IMG/VR virus record: IMGVR_UViG_3300042154_000371
Location: 1 to 29,396 of that record
Strand: one strand, 5' to 3'
Source of the DNA: a virus
DNA: 29,396 nt
Shown here: positions 1-7,370 of the stretch, in pieces
Position numbering within the stretch: position 1 is the first letter of the stretch
Layout of the letters: each line of letters starts with the position of its first letter
Notes under the pieces: generated by a model
The model's database searches: none
What the model saw: only the letters and a program-made list of their open reading frames with translations
What the model was told of the DNA's origin: nothing
Position numbers and translations under genes: made by a program

Positions 1-850
1 TGAAATTCCTGATAACTTCCGTACTTTACCTGGTATCAAGTACAAAACTAAAATTGGTACAGTTACTTTTGGTTCTGGCTTACTAGCTACTAGCCCTTGT
101 AACTTCCCTAACCTTAACACTGATGACTTAAGCTCTCATGAAGTAGACGTATGTGCTCTTTCTGCTATGGCTCAGGTTTGTCAATTTGACCTAGAGCAGT
201 CTTTTGTATCTTTACAAATGGCAGCAGGATCTAATGGTGATTTCACTGTAGCTTCTTTCTTTAGCTTCTACTGGTCTGAAATGGCAAACGCTATTGCTGG
301 ACAAATTGAGGCATTAAGATGGCAAGGTGATGTATTATCTGTAAACCCACAGCTTGCTTTGTGTGATGGTTATGAGAAACAATTAGCTGCTTCTGAGTTA
401 GCTGGTGATGTTATCAATGGTGGTGGTGGTGCTATCACTACATTCTCAGGTGTTGGTGGATTAGGTGCAAAATTAGAAGCTGCTTTTGCTTTGGTTCCTG
501 CAGCTATTGCTTCACGTACTGCTGACTTGCGTATCTACATGCCTACTCAATTGGTTAATATCTACCGTTTAGGTGTAGCTTCAGGTAACACTAATGCATA
601 CATCACTCAGGATTTAGCTTTGACTTACTTAGGTATCAAAATAGTTCTTTGTCCAGGGATGAGCAATAACAAATTTGTGATTACTTTGAAAGACAACCTT
701 ATCTATGCATTTGATGGTGAAGGTGATTCTTCTGACTTACGTGCTGTGAACTTAGCTGACACTGTAGCTGAGCCAGTTATCAGAACACGTGCTAACATGA
801 AAGTAGGTTTCAGCTTTGTTAACCCTACAGATATCGTTTACTACGCTTAA
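1..850 (+). CDS. Major capsid protein, 5'-truncated by the window edge
   Basis: This is the C-terminal part of the major capsid protein; complete codons begin at base 2 and the stop is TAA at 848-850. Joining the 5' part from 28996 gives a protein of 314 residues. I assign it from position directly after the protease/scaffold gene, from its size, and from its alanine/glycine-rich character, which fit an HK97-fold capsid subunit; no short diagnostic motif exists for this fold. The ATG at 167 is internal, because the frame stays open to the window edge and matches the full-length copy at the other end. Arginine is mostly CGT here, whereas neighbouring genes mostly use AGA/AGG, which suggests selection for high expression. 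The gene is followed by a GC-rich hairpin and the tail-tube candidate. Confidence 0.8.
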   Translation, partial: EIPDNFRTLPGIKYKTKIGTVTFGSGLLATSPCNFPNLNTDDLSSHEVDVCALSAMAQVCQFDLEQSFVSLQMAAGSNGDFTVASFFSFYWSEMANAIAGQIEALRWQGDVLSVNPQLALCDGYEKQLAASELAGDVINGGGGAITTFSGVGGLGAKLEAAFALVPAAIASRTADLRIYMPTQLVNIYRLGVASGNTNAYITQDLALTYLGIKIVLCPGMSNNKFVITLKDNLIYAFDGEGDSSDLRAVNLADTVAEPVIRTRANMKVGFSFVNPTDIVYYA

Positions 851-861
851 TATTAACTCAT

Positions 862-881
862 AGAGGGGGGCAACCCCCTTT
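862..881 (+). terminator. GC hairpin with GCAA tetraloop after the capsid gene
   Basis: Five G residues (865-869) pair with five C residues (874-878) around a GCAA loop, which is a GNRA-type tetraloop; A864-T879 and outer weaker pairs extend the stem. Only three T residues follow before the sequence becomes TATATAAAA, so it is a weak intrinsic terminator. It could be a partial terminator, or a 3'-end stabiliser that sets the ratio of capsid to tail transcripts. Confidence 0.55.
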
Positions 882-899
882 ATATAAAACATATAAATC

Positions 900-1445
900 A
901 TGCCAACAACATGCCAGGCCCTAGAGGCTATTTTAAAAAGTTGCGACAATAATTCAGGGGGTATCTATGGTATATGGATTAACACTCAGGATAACATTGA
1001 CTCTATCACTCCTACAGATCCATCTGCAGGTGCAGGATGGGATATCACAGGTATCACTTTAGTAGCTCTTGCTCCATTATTTGAGAACTATTACATCCGT
1101 AGAAATACATCTAGCTTTACAGAAGAGGCTGCTATAGATTTAATCAATGGTTCATCTTATGTTACTTCTACTATTAACTTAATGTTTCAACGCAGAGAAG
1201 CTGATAAGTCAAGAGCTATCAAAATTTTAGGATCAGGACAGCAGTATCTTACTGCAGTAGTATTAGATGCAAATGGTAAGTATTGGTACTTCCCTTACTT
1301 GCAAGTTACAGGCGTAGCTGAAGGCTCGGGAACAGCTAGAGCAGATGGTTCTAAATATGCCGTTACTTTGCTAGGAGAAAATGAATATTTGGCCTATGAG
1401 GTTAATATGACTCCTGTAGCTTTAGCTGCTATCGGAATACAATAA
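900..1445 (+). CDS. Probable major tail (tube) protein
   Basis: A 181-residue protein encoded just after the capsid gene and ended by a strong terminator, a typical place for another abundant structural protein. The sequence is rich in beta-forming residues. The second half holds an alternating hydrophobic stretch (LTAVVLDANGKYWYFPYLQV, about residues 117-136) followed by a glycine/threonine segment and a final strand, as in tail-tube proteins. It has no signal peptide or membrane segment. The assignment rests on size, position and composition rather than a diagnostic motif; a head decoration protein is the main alternative. Confidence 0.5.
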   Translation: MPTTCQALEAILKSCDNNSGGIYGIWINTQDNIDSITPTDPSAGAGWDITGITLVALAPLFENYYIRRNTSSFTEEAAIDLINGSSYVTSTINLMFQRREADKSRAIKILGSGQQYLTAVVLDANGKYWYFPYLQVTGVAEGSGTARADGSKYAVTLLGENEYLAYEVNMTPVALAAIGIQ

Positions 1446-1467
1446 TACTCTTAACAAGCTTAAAACT

Positions 1468-1494
1468 AGCCCTGCATATTGTGGGGCTTTTTTT
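1468..1494 (+). terminator. Intrinsic terminator after the tail-tube gene
   Basis: AGCCCT (1468-1473) pairs with GGGGCT (1483-1488) around a nine-base loop, and the stem is followed by a run of T to 1494. It closes the capsid/tail-tube transcript, and a new promoter-like box begins 25 bases later. Confidence 0.85.
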
Positions 1495-1519
1495 ATTTCT
1501 AAACATTTTGAAGTAAACA

Positions 1520-1531
1520 TATAATATAGGT
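1520..1531 (+). promoter_or_regulatory. Late promoter-like box, copy 1
   Basis: TATAATATAGGT lies directly against the ATG at 1532. The TATAAT hexamer sits at -12 to -7 relative to the A of the ATG, so a canonical -10 element would start transcription at the start codon. AAACATTTTG lies upstream at 1501-1510. The same box precedes genes at 16307, 25572 and 28024. Confidence 0.6.
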
Positions 1532-1882
1532 ATGATATACATTGAACAGGGGGTGATTAACCAGGTAGTGCTAACCTTAACAGAGGTTACTACTGTATCT
1601 ACCCCTCACTATCTCTTTGCTTTTACTAATGAAATGAATACTACTAGTGTACCTCAGTTATTTACTACTGCAGATACTAGCTTATGGCCTGAAAGGTACA
1701 ATCTTTTTGTACTTAATGAGCCTGTAGATATTACTTTGTTACAAGGGCAGTTTATATATCAAATTTATGAGAGCTCAGTACCCTATGTTTTACCTTTAAC
1801 TATTGCACAAACCACAGGTGTGGTAATAGAAGAGGGTAGAATGGTGGTAAGTGGGCCAGTAGGCACCTCAATATACGATTAA
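1532..1882 (+). CDS. Small structural protein, function unknown
   Basis: A 116-residue protein encoded between the tail-tube terminator and the portal gene, and the first gene after a late promoter-like box. It is beta-rich with many threonine, valine and tyrosine residues and has no membrane segment or signal peptide. It looks like a small virion or assembly protein. I do not recognise a named family with certainty. The start abuts the TATAATATAGGT box, so its mRNA may have essentially no 5' leader. The next gene starts two bases after its stop. Confidence 0.6.
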   Translation: MIYIEQGVINQVVLTLTEVTTVSTPHYLFAFTNEMNTTSVPQLFTTADTSLWPERYNLFVLNEPVDITLLQGQFIYQIYESSVPYVLPLTIAQTTGVVIEEGRMVVSGPVGTSIYD

Positions 1883-1884
1883 CT

Positions 1885-3222
1885 ATGGCATGGTATAATA
1901 ATTTTTTTAAGAAAGAAAGCACAGGGCCAGAAATGGTGGAAGGATATCAATCTTTCAGCACTCCATTCCTACCGGTAGGTAAAGGTGATTTATCCCTGCC
2001 CTATGTTAATGGTAGATATGCCACTAATATGTGGGTGAGATTTGGTAATGATAACCTATACCCTCAGCTCCTTAACCAGATGTACTTTTCTAGTCCCTTA
2101 CATGGTGCCATAGTAGATTATAAGACTAATGCAGTGATAGGTGGTGGCTTTGCTTTGGCTACTGACAAACTAACTACCCCTGAGAAACTAGAGCTTTATA
2201 TGTTTGAAAGGAAAACTAAATTAAAGCATATAGTTAAAGCTGTTACACGTCAATTAATTGTGCACAATAGAATTTATTTTAAACTTTATTTTGACAGCAC
2301 TAAGAAATTAGTTAAGATAGAAAATGTATCACCTGAGAAAGTAAGGATATCTAGATTTAAAGATATGTACTATCTATGTGAGGACTGGTCCACAAATATA
2401 GATGTAAAAGAAATTAAACCTTATCACGTAGCATGCTCTGATTATGAGCAGTTATATTGCTATGAGATTAAATCACTAGGGCAGGATTACTACTCACTAC
2501 CACAATACACCTCAGCTCTTAACTTTGCTTTCTTATCAGGTGAGCTTAGCTACTTTGCTAAATCTAATATCCAAAATAGTGTTTTTCCTAGCTTTGCTAT
2601 GATGTTTCCTAAGAGACCGCAGTCTGAGGAGGAGAAGCACATGATTAAAGAAACTATTGATAGAATGAAAGGTGCTGCTAATGCCGGTAAAGCTGTTGCA
2701 TTTTTTGCTAACTCACAGGATCAGTTACCTAAGATAGAAAGCTTACCTACCAATGGTAATGATAGTCTATTTCAGGAAGCCTCACAGCTTAACACAGAAC
2801 AGATTTGCTTTGCTCACACTATAGATCCTATCTTAATGGGAGTACGTACTACAGGTAGCTTAGGAGGTGGTGCAGATATTAAGCAGGCTTATGTGATATT
2901 TGAAAAGAATGTAGTAATGGAGTTAAGAGGATGTGTTATGGCTATCTTTAATGAGCTATTAACCATCTCCAAAATCCCTGCAGAATTTACTATCAATAAC
3001 TTCCAGATAATTAATGAGAATATAGTAGAGCTAGAGGGTGATACATCCAAAACTAATGATGCACTTAACTCACTTAGTCCATTGGTAGCTACTAAAGTAT
3101 TAGAGACAATGACTATCAATGAGGTGAGAGCTTTAGCTTCCCTTCCTCCTATAGAGGGTGGTGATGTAACACAAAGAGCAGCAGATGCTATAGTAGTAAC
3201 CGAAACAACAACCCCTGTATAA
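1885..3222 (+). CDS. Phage portal protein
   Basis: A 445-residue protein of the size of a siphovirus portal, the ring at the capsid vertex through which DNA enters and leaves. The N-terminal half has the portal-like pattern GNDNLYPQLLNQMYFSSPLHG (split here as GNDNLYPQ and SSPLHG, around residues 53-75), then a beta-rich stretch where residues around 140-165 set reference values (KIENVSPEKVRISRF). The C-terminal half includes a long helical segment and the conserved-looking ILMGVRTTGSLGGGADIKQA near residue 316, typical of portals that select on D/N-terminal residues in this region. The stop overlaps the next start (TAATG), indicating translational coupling with the connector gene. The C-terminus ends in a threonine-rich tail. 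Confidence 0.85.
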   Translation: MAWYNNFFKKESTGPEMVEGYQSFSTPFLPVGKGDLSLPYVNGRYATNMWVRFGNDNLYPQLLNQMYFSSPLHGAIVDYKTNAVIGGGFALATDKLTTPEKLELYMFERKTKLKHIVKAVTRQLIVHNRIYFKLYFDSTKKLVKIENVSPEKVRISRFKDMYYLCEDWSTNIDVKEIKPYHVACSDYEQLYCYEIKSLGQDYYSLPQYTSALNFAFLSGELSYFAKSNIQNSVFPSFAMMFPKRPQSEEEKHMIKETIDRMKGAANAGKAVAFFANSQDQLPKIESLPTNGNDSLFQEASQLNTEQICFAHTIDPILMGVRTTGSLGGGADIKQAYVIFEKNVVMELRGCVMAIFNELLTISKIPAEFTINNFQIINENIVELEGDTSKTNDALNSLSPLVATKVLETMTINEVRALASLPPIEGGDVTQRAADAIVVTETTTPV

Positions 3223-3788
3223 TGCTATACTTCATAACAGAAACATACTTAAAAGTTAATACACCTATTACTGCTAATGTGGATGTAACAGATGTTACCC
3301 CTTACATAGCTACTCAGGCAGCACTAAGAGTACAGCCTATTTTAGGCACCACTTTTTACAATCACATGCTAACAGCTTACAATGCTCAGACGCTTACACC
3401 TGATGAGATAGATCTAGTGGAGTTTATACAGCCAGTGATAGCTTGGAGATCTGCAGAGGATGCAGTTTTTGGATTAACCTACCAACTTAAAAACAAGGGA
3501 TTACAAACACAATCAGGAGATTACTCTGCTAGTGTATCTAGATCAGAGGTAGCCTTTGGGATGGAGCACTATGCACAGAAAGCTAGCTTTTTTGAGCAGA
3601 GACTTATCAGATGGCTACTAGCTAACAAAAATCTATTCCCTATATTCATATCTACCACTAACATGGATACTGATCTACGGCCTATGTTCAACAACTGTAG
3701 CTGTATCACTCAATGGCAAAATGTATGCACTGGTATGTGTGGTAACCTTAGAGAGAATGGCTATAATAACAGCATACTAATACTATGA
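3222..3788 (+). CDS. Head-tail connector protein (DUF6712-like)
   Basis: A 188-residue protein starting inside the portal stop codon. It is largely helical (for example PYIATQAALRVQPILGT near residue 27 and EFIQPVIAWRSAEDAVFGL near residue 67), a pattern that resembles adaptor/connector proteins seen next to portals in Bacteroidetes phages. The C-terminus carries several cysteines (CSCITQW, CTGMCGN), which is unusual for this role and might support disulfides or a metal site. The last codons overlap the holin start at 3785. The role is inferred mainly from position and helical character. Confidence 0.6.
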   Translation: MLYFITETYLKVNTPITANVDVTDVTPYIATQAALRVQPILGTTFYNHMLTAYNAQTLTPDEIDLVEFIQPVIAWRSAEDAVFGLTYQLKNKGLQTQSGDYSASVSRSEVAFGMEHYAQKASFFEQRLIRWLLANKNLFPIFISTTNMDTDLRPMFNNCSCITQWQNVCTGMCGNLRENGYNNSILIL

Positions 3789-4276
3789 GACTACAGCTAG
3801 CCATCTTATTAACCACAATTAAACAATCAATAACACAATTACTAACAGTGATAGGAGCTTTCTTTTTACCTATATCAGGGATACTATTTTTAATTGGTTT
3901 TGCTATAGTGGTAGATACCATCACAGGGATATGGAAGGCTAAGAAACTTAAGATTAAAATAACATCTAGGAAGCTATCCACTATCATATCCAAAATGATG
4001 CTTTATGAGGTGGCTGTAATTGGTTTCTATCTTATAGACTTTTGGATACTTAATGATATCATCATGAAATTCTTTTCTGTACCATTAATGCTCACAAAAA
4101 TCTTATCCCTAGTGCTTTGTAGTATAGAGGTTATCTCCATTAATGAGAACATAAAAGCTGTAAAAGGCATCGACATATGGTCCGCTTTTAAGCAGTTACT
4201 ACAAAGATCTAAAGAAATTAAAACCGATATAGATGGAGTTAGATATAACAAAGATAATACAACACCGATTATCTAA
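3785..4276 (+). CDS. Holin
   Basis: A 163-residue protein with about three membrane segments (roughly residues 18-46, 70-88 and 98-118). The segment IVVDTITGIWKAKKLK followed by ITSRKLS is typical of a widespread phage holin family, which forms holes in the inner membrane to release or activate the endolysin. The C-terminal 40 residues are charged and cytoplasmic in character. The gene overlaps both the connector stop and the amidase start, so holin, amidase and spanin form one tightly coupled lysis cassette. Confidence 0.75.
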   Translation: MRLQLAILLTTIKQSITQLLTVIGAFFLPISGILFLIGFAIVVDTITGIWKAKKLKIKITSRKLSTIISKMMLYEVAVIGFYLIDFWILNDIIMKFFSVPLMLTKILSLVLCSIEVISINENIKAVKGIDIWSAFKQLLQRSKEIKTDIDGVRYNKDNTTPII

Positions 4277-4880
4277 AGATCAATACGTAGATGAGCTTAC
4301 TGACAAGAGACAAATCTATTTGCACCATACTGCAGGTGGACCAGATGCCCTATCTGTAGCTAAATTCTTTAATCAGAAAGTAGGTAAGGTAGCAACTGCT
4401 TTTATCATAGGTTCCAAAGGTACAATAGTGCAGTGCTTCAGCTCCAAAAATTGGGCTTACCACCTAGGATTAAAACAGGAAGTATTTAGTGAGGTAGGAG
4501 TAACTTACAGAGGCTTAGATAGATTATCTGTAGGGATAGAGATCTGCAACTATGGCCCATTAACTAAAAGAAACGGCTACTACTATAACTATGTAGGTGG
4601 CAAAGTAGATTATACTCAGATAACAATCTTAGACAAACCATACAAAGGGCATATCTATTGGCAGGCTTACACAGATGCACAAATAGAGAGCACTAGACAG
4701 CTTCTAGTATACCTTTGTGATCAGTATAATATCCCTAGAGATTACTATGCTAGCATCTTTGATATTGATAAACGTGCTTTGAGGGGAGAAAATGGTATAT
4801 TTACACACAATAGTGTGAGAAAAGATAAGAGTGATATATATCCCTGCCCACGTATGATAGCAATGCTACAGAATTTATGA
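4233..4880 (+). CDS. N-acetylmuramoyl-L-alanine amidase (endolysin)
   Basis: A 215-residue Amidase_2-type enzyme that cuts the bond between muramic acid and the peptide stem of peptidoglycan. The first zinc ligand lies in YLHHTAGG (residues 29-36). A conserved glutamate region follows (SVGIEICNYG, near residue 100). The second zinc histidine is H192 in FTHNSVR, and the third ligand is probably D201 in SDIYPCP. There is no signal peptide, so export depends on the holin. The start at 4233 overlaps the holin by 44 bases; it is the only ATG upstream of the zinc motif in this frame. Its stop overlaps the spanin start at 4877. Confidence 0.88.
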   Translation: MELDITKIIQHRLSKDQYVDELTDKRQIYLHHTAGGPDALSVAKFFNQKVGKVATAFIIGSKGTIVQCFSSKNWAYHLGLKQEVFSEVGVTYRGLDRLSVGIEICNYGPLTKRNGYYYNYVGGKVDYTQITILDKPYKGHIYWQAYTDAQIESTRQLLVYLCDQYNIPRDYYASIFDIDKRALRGENGIFTHNSVRKDKSDIYPCPRMIAMLQNL

Positions 4881-5332
4881 GATACATCCTACCAATTATA
4901 GCACTATGCCTATTAGGCTCCTGCTCTGATGCTAAAAAAGCACAGTATCACTATAAGAAAGCTGTGAGATTTGGGCTAAGCATAGCAAATGATACCATAA
5001 AGATTAACACTATAGATAGTGTGGCTGTAATAGTTAATGATACTATTGTATGGGAGAAATTTATCACCACTAAAGATACTATTATTCAGATCCTAGAGAT
5101 GCCTAAGACCAGGTATCAGACCAGGATAGAATATAGATATAAAACTAAGGTATTAAAGCAGGATGTGCTTAAGTATAAGTACATATATAAGGAAGCTAAA
5201 GAGCAGCGTAAAGAGGTACAGCTAACTAAGGCTAAGACCAGCTGGAGATTATTCTTTATAGGATTTGGCTGTGGGATAGCTCTATTCTTTATTCTTAGAT
5301 TACTAGATAAACTATACAACCCCTTTAAATAA
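4877..5332 (+). CDS. Candidate unimolecular spanin lipoprotein
   Basis: A 151-residue protein with a lipoprotein signal peptide (lipobox LLGSC, acylated cysteine C16) and a single C-terminal membrane segment (about residues 124-143, FFIGFGCGIALFFI). Between them lies a periplasmic region with beta-prone and charged helical stretches. This N-terminal lipid anchor plus C-terminal transmembrane helix is the architecture of unimolecular spanins such as T1 gp11, which link the two membranes and fuse them in the last step of lysis. The position directly after holin and amidase supports this. No separate Rz/Rz1 pair is visible. The family is too divergent to confirm by motif. Confidence 0.65.
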   Translation: MRYILPIIALCLLGSCSDAKKAQYHYKKAVRFGLSIANDTIKINTIDSVAVIVNDTIVWEKFITTKDTIIQILEMPKTRYQTRIEYRYKTKVLKQDVLKYKYIYKEAKEQRKEVQLTKAKTSWRLFFIGFGCGIALFFILRLLDKLYNPFK

Positions 5333-5336
5333 CTTT

Positions 5337-6209
5337 ATGATTAGACATGGTAAGAATGTTCACGAACTTGTGTTGGCAGGTAGTGAAGTAAAAGTAGCTA
5401 TTCTTAGTGATTTGCACTGGGATAATCCTCACACTGATAGAGATCTAATTAAGAGGCACCTGGACTATTGCCTAAAAGAGGAGATACCTGTGATGATTAA
5501 TGGTGATATGTTCTGCTTAATGCAGGGGAGAGGTGATAACAGGAGGAATAAATCTGATATAAGACCTGAGCACAATAATGCTAGGTATTTAGATAGCATA
5601 GTAGAGACAGCTGTAGAGTGGTTCCTACCATACGCTCACATCATTAAGCTAATAGGATACGGTAACCATGAAACTGCTATAATTAAATTTCAAGAGACTG
5701 ATATCCTGCAGAGATTTGTAGATATCCTAAACTTTAAAGCAGGATCTAATGTGCAGGTAGGTGGTTATGGTGGATGGCTAATAATAAAGCAATCATTAGA
5801 AAGCACTACCTCATCTTTTTGCACTAAGATTAAATACTTCCATGGATCAGGTGGTGGTGGTATAGTTACCAAAGGTGCTATCAATTTAACTAGGGCATTA
5901 GAACTATATGAAGGGTTTGATGTATTCGTGATGGGACATATCCATGAGAACAGCTGTAGAAATGATGTAAGAGATACAGTAGAAAGCCATCCTGCATCTG
6001 GATACACACTTAAGCAGAAGCAATTACACCTCATGCTAACAGGTACCTACAAAGAGGAGTACGGTGATGGATCTCATGGATGGCATGTAGAGAGAGGTGC
6101 ACCCATTAAGCCATTAGGTGGTAGGATACTTACCATTAAATGTGTGAGAGACTCTACTAAAGAAAGAAAAACTACCAAATATATAGATAGTATCAAATTT
6201 AATATGTAA
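5337..6209 (+). CDS. Calcineurin-like metallophosphoesterase
   Basis: A 290-residue protein with the whole metallophosphoesterase signature: D25-L-H27 in ILSDLHWDN, GD at 56-57 (NGDMF), GNHE at 109-112, H169 in KYFHGSGGGG, and GHIH at 200-203. The family uses two metal ions to hydrolyse phosphomono- or diesters; the substrate cannot be told from sequence. It has no signal peptide and is probably cytoplasmic. It is the last gene of the connector/lysis operon, four bases after the spanin stop, and is followed by a strong terminator. Possible roles include nucleotide or nucleic-acid processing; an anti-defence role is conceivable but unproven. Confidence 0.85.
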   Translation: MIRHGKNVHELVLAGSEVKVAILSDLHWDNPHTDRDLIKRHLDYCLKEEIPVMINGDMFCLMQGRGDNRRNKSDIRPEHNNARYLDSIVETAVEWFLPYAHIIKLIGYGNHETAIIKFQETDILQRFVDILNFKAGSNVQVGGYGGWLIIKQSLESTTSSFCTKIKYFHGSGGGGIVTKGAINLTRALELYEGFDVFVMGHIHENSCRNDVRDTVESHPASGYTLKQKQLHLMLTGTYKEEYGDGSHGWHVERGAPIKPLGGRILTIKCVRDSTKERKTTKYIDSIKFNM

Positions 6210-6244
6210 TTTTGCACTAGGTCAATACGCCCAATGTGTTACCT

Positions 6245-6287
6245 AAGCCCTCTGCACCTTTGGTTAGTTTAGCAGGGGGTTTTTTTT
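6245..6287 (+). terminator. Strong intrinsic terminator after the lysis operon
   Basis: CCCTCTGC (6248-6255) pairs with GCAGGGGG (6272-6279) with one T-G wobble, around a loop of 16 bases, followed by eight T residues (6280-6287). The outer AAG pairs with the start of the T tract. It separates late lysis genes from the early control region. Confidence 0.9.
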
Positions 6288-6555
6288 GTCACAAATCTTT
6301 GTAGAATTGTACCTACTTATTTTACTTTGTTGGTTATAACTAACATAGTAGCTATAATAATGTCTTAATGTAAGATATAACTAACATATTAACCACTTTT
6401 TGTAAAGTATATTTAAGGTTATATCCTGCTATAAGGGCAACTTTTATAAGGTTTTACCCTTATTCCTTATTTAGAATGATTATTGATAACGCAAAAGTTG
6501 TATACAATTAATTGTTTGTTCGTATATTTGCTTCACTAATTAAAACTAACCAATT
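6288..6555. promoter_or_regulatory. Repeat-rich early control region
   Basis: No gene is seen here. It holds a 13-base direct repeat TATAACTAACATA at 6335-6347 and 6376-6388 (41 bases apart), two TATAAGG copies (6430-6436, 6445-6451) followed by two inverted CCTTAT copies (6458-6463, 6465-6470), the perfect palindrome TTGTATACAA (6498-6507), the palindrome CAATTAATTG (6505-6514), and a Bacteroidetes-type promoter. It precedes the early operon and probably binds regulators. Confidence 0.6.
6498..6530 (+). promoter_or_regulatory. Early promoter (Bacteroidetes type)
   Basis: TATATTTG (6523-6530) matches the Bacteroidetes -7 consensus TAnnTTTG. A TTG at 6498-6500 lies 22 bases upstream and may be the -33 element; the spacing is slightly long. 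That TTG is part of the palindrome TTGTATACAA, so a dimeric repressor bound there would block the promoter. The leader AACTAACCAA (6544-6553) then precedes the ATG at 6556. Confidence 0.65.
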
Positions 6556-6735
6556 ATGAACGATCAAAATCTAACAGCTGTTGAGTACCTACTCCAGCAA
6601 ATTAACTCAGGCACATCCTTTACAGAAGAGAAATGGAAGCTGATCTGCGATGTGGCTCTAGCCATGGAGAAATCACAAACAATCCAAGCAGAAATTAAAG
6701 CAATTGATAACCTTTACAAAATTCAAAAGAAATGA
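6556..6735 (+). CDS. Small early protein, unknown
   Basis: A 59-residue soluble, helical protein (starts MNDQNLTAVEYLLQQI, ends LYKIQKK). It is the first gene after the early promoter and shares the AACTAACCAA leader with the primase and ERF genes. It has no cysteines beyond one and no membrane segment. I do not recognise a family. Its TGA overlaps the ATG of the next gene (ATGA), showing coupling. Being the first early gene, it is a candidate host-takeover or anti-defence factor, but this is only inference. Confidence 0.65.
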   Translation: MNDQNLTAVEYLLQQINSGTSFTEEKWKLICDVALAMEKSQTIQAEIKAIDNLYKIQKK

Positions 6736-6869
6736 GAAAGAAACTATCCGACCTTGTGTATTACTTTACACCCCTCACAGATGAGCATAGAGACATTTTA
6801 AGCACCTCTGCTGTGTTTATATTGTTTTGGGTGAGTGTTTATACCTTAGCTTACATTACTAACCTTTAA
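6732..6869 (+). CDS. Small single-pass membrane protein
   Basis: A 45-residue protein with a charged N-terminus (MRKKLSDLVYYF) and one hydrophobic segment near residues 26-44 (STSAVFILFWVSVYTLAYIT), probably an inner-membrane helix. It starts within the stop of the preceding gene. I recognise no family. Confidence 0.55.
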   Translation: MRKKLSDLVYYFTPLTDEHRDILSTSAVFILFWVSVYTLAYITNL

Positions 6870-6880
6870 AACGCTTTAAA

Positions 6881-7213
6881 ATGGACTTAAGAGATTTAGA
6901 AGTACAGAAGTACACAGCATCCTTATGGTATGAGATTGACCACATTGAATTTATCTTAGATTTTGAGTGGAATTTTGTATCCTATGACATGGAGACAGGT
7001 GAGTGTGTAGTAGATGTATCCCTGGAGAAAGGTGAGCAGTGGTGTAATAACGTATGCCATCCCTTCACTCCTAACAAAGATGAGCTAAAAGAAATAATAA
7101 CAGCTATTGAGGATTATATCCTAGAGGATCCTGAGAGATTTAATGTATTAGAATGGGAGGAAGACAACAAAGATTATTGGAACGAACTAAATAATGATAG
7201 AGATGACTACTGA
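6881..7213 (+). CDS. Acidic early protein, unknown
   Basis: A 110-residue, strongly acidic and tryptophan-rich protein (ends NDRDDY) with alternating hydrophobic strands in the first half (IEFILDFEWNFVSYD) and a helix in the second (KDELKEIITAIEDYI). There is no membrane segment. The high negative charge resembles DNA-mimic and other small inhibitor proteins of phages, but this resemblance is compositional only. It overlaps the next small gene by 11 bases in another frame. Confidence 0.6.
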   Translation: MDLRDLEVQKYTASLWYEIDHIEFILDFEWNFVSYDMETGECVVDVSLEKGEQWCNNVCHPFTPNKDELKEIITAIEDYILEDPERFNVLEWEEDNKDYWNELNNDRDDY

Positions 7214-7370
7214 AACTACACCTACACCTACGCACTTTAGCCTACAGGCTAAGATGGACTGGTGGAAAAATAAAAAGAGTGAGGGTGATAAAGGGGGGAG
7301 CTTTAACTTACAATTATACCTAGACTACCTCAGCACATTAGATAATAACCCTATAAAAAAAGACAAATGA
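7203..7370 (+). CDS. Small early protein, unknown
   Basis: A 55-residue soluble protein beginning MTTETTPTPTHFSLQAKMDWW with a lysine- and glycine-rich middle. It overlaps the previous gene by 11 bases and its TGA overlaps the next ATG (ATGA at 7367). The tight coupling on both sides supports it as a real gene. I recognise no family. Confidence 0.5.
   Translation: MTTETTPTPTHFSLQAKMDWWKNKKSEGDKGGSFNLQLYLDYLSTLDNNPIKKDK

Noticed and set aside
1-306. Direct terminal repeats of a linear virion genome.
   Set aside because: Terminal repeats of one molecule should be identical; eight silent differences inside a coding gene point to circularity with strain variation.
167-850. Capsid gene beginning at ATG 167.
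   Set aside because: The frame stays open to the window edge, and the other end shows the true start 87 codons earlier.
6288-6522. tRNA gene or CRISPR array in the longest non-coding gap.
   Set aside because: No cloverleaf-compatible arms or regularly spaced repeats with unique spacers are visible; the repeats are short and irregular.
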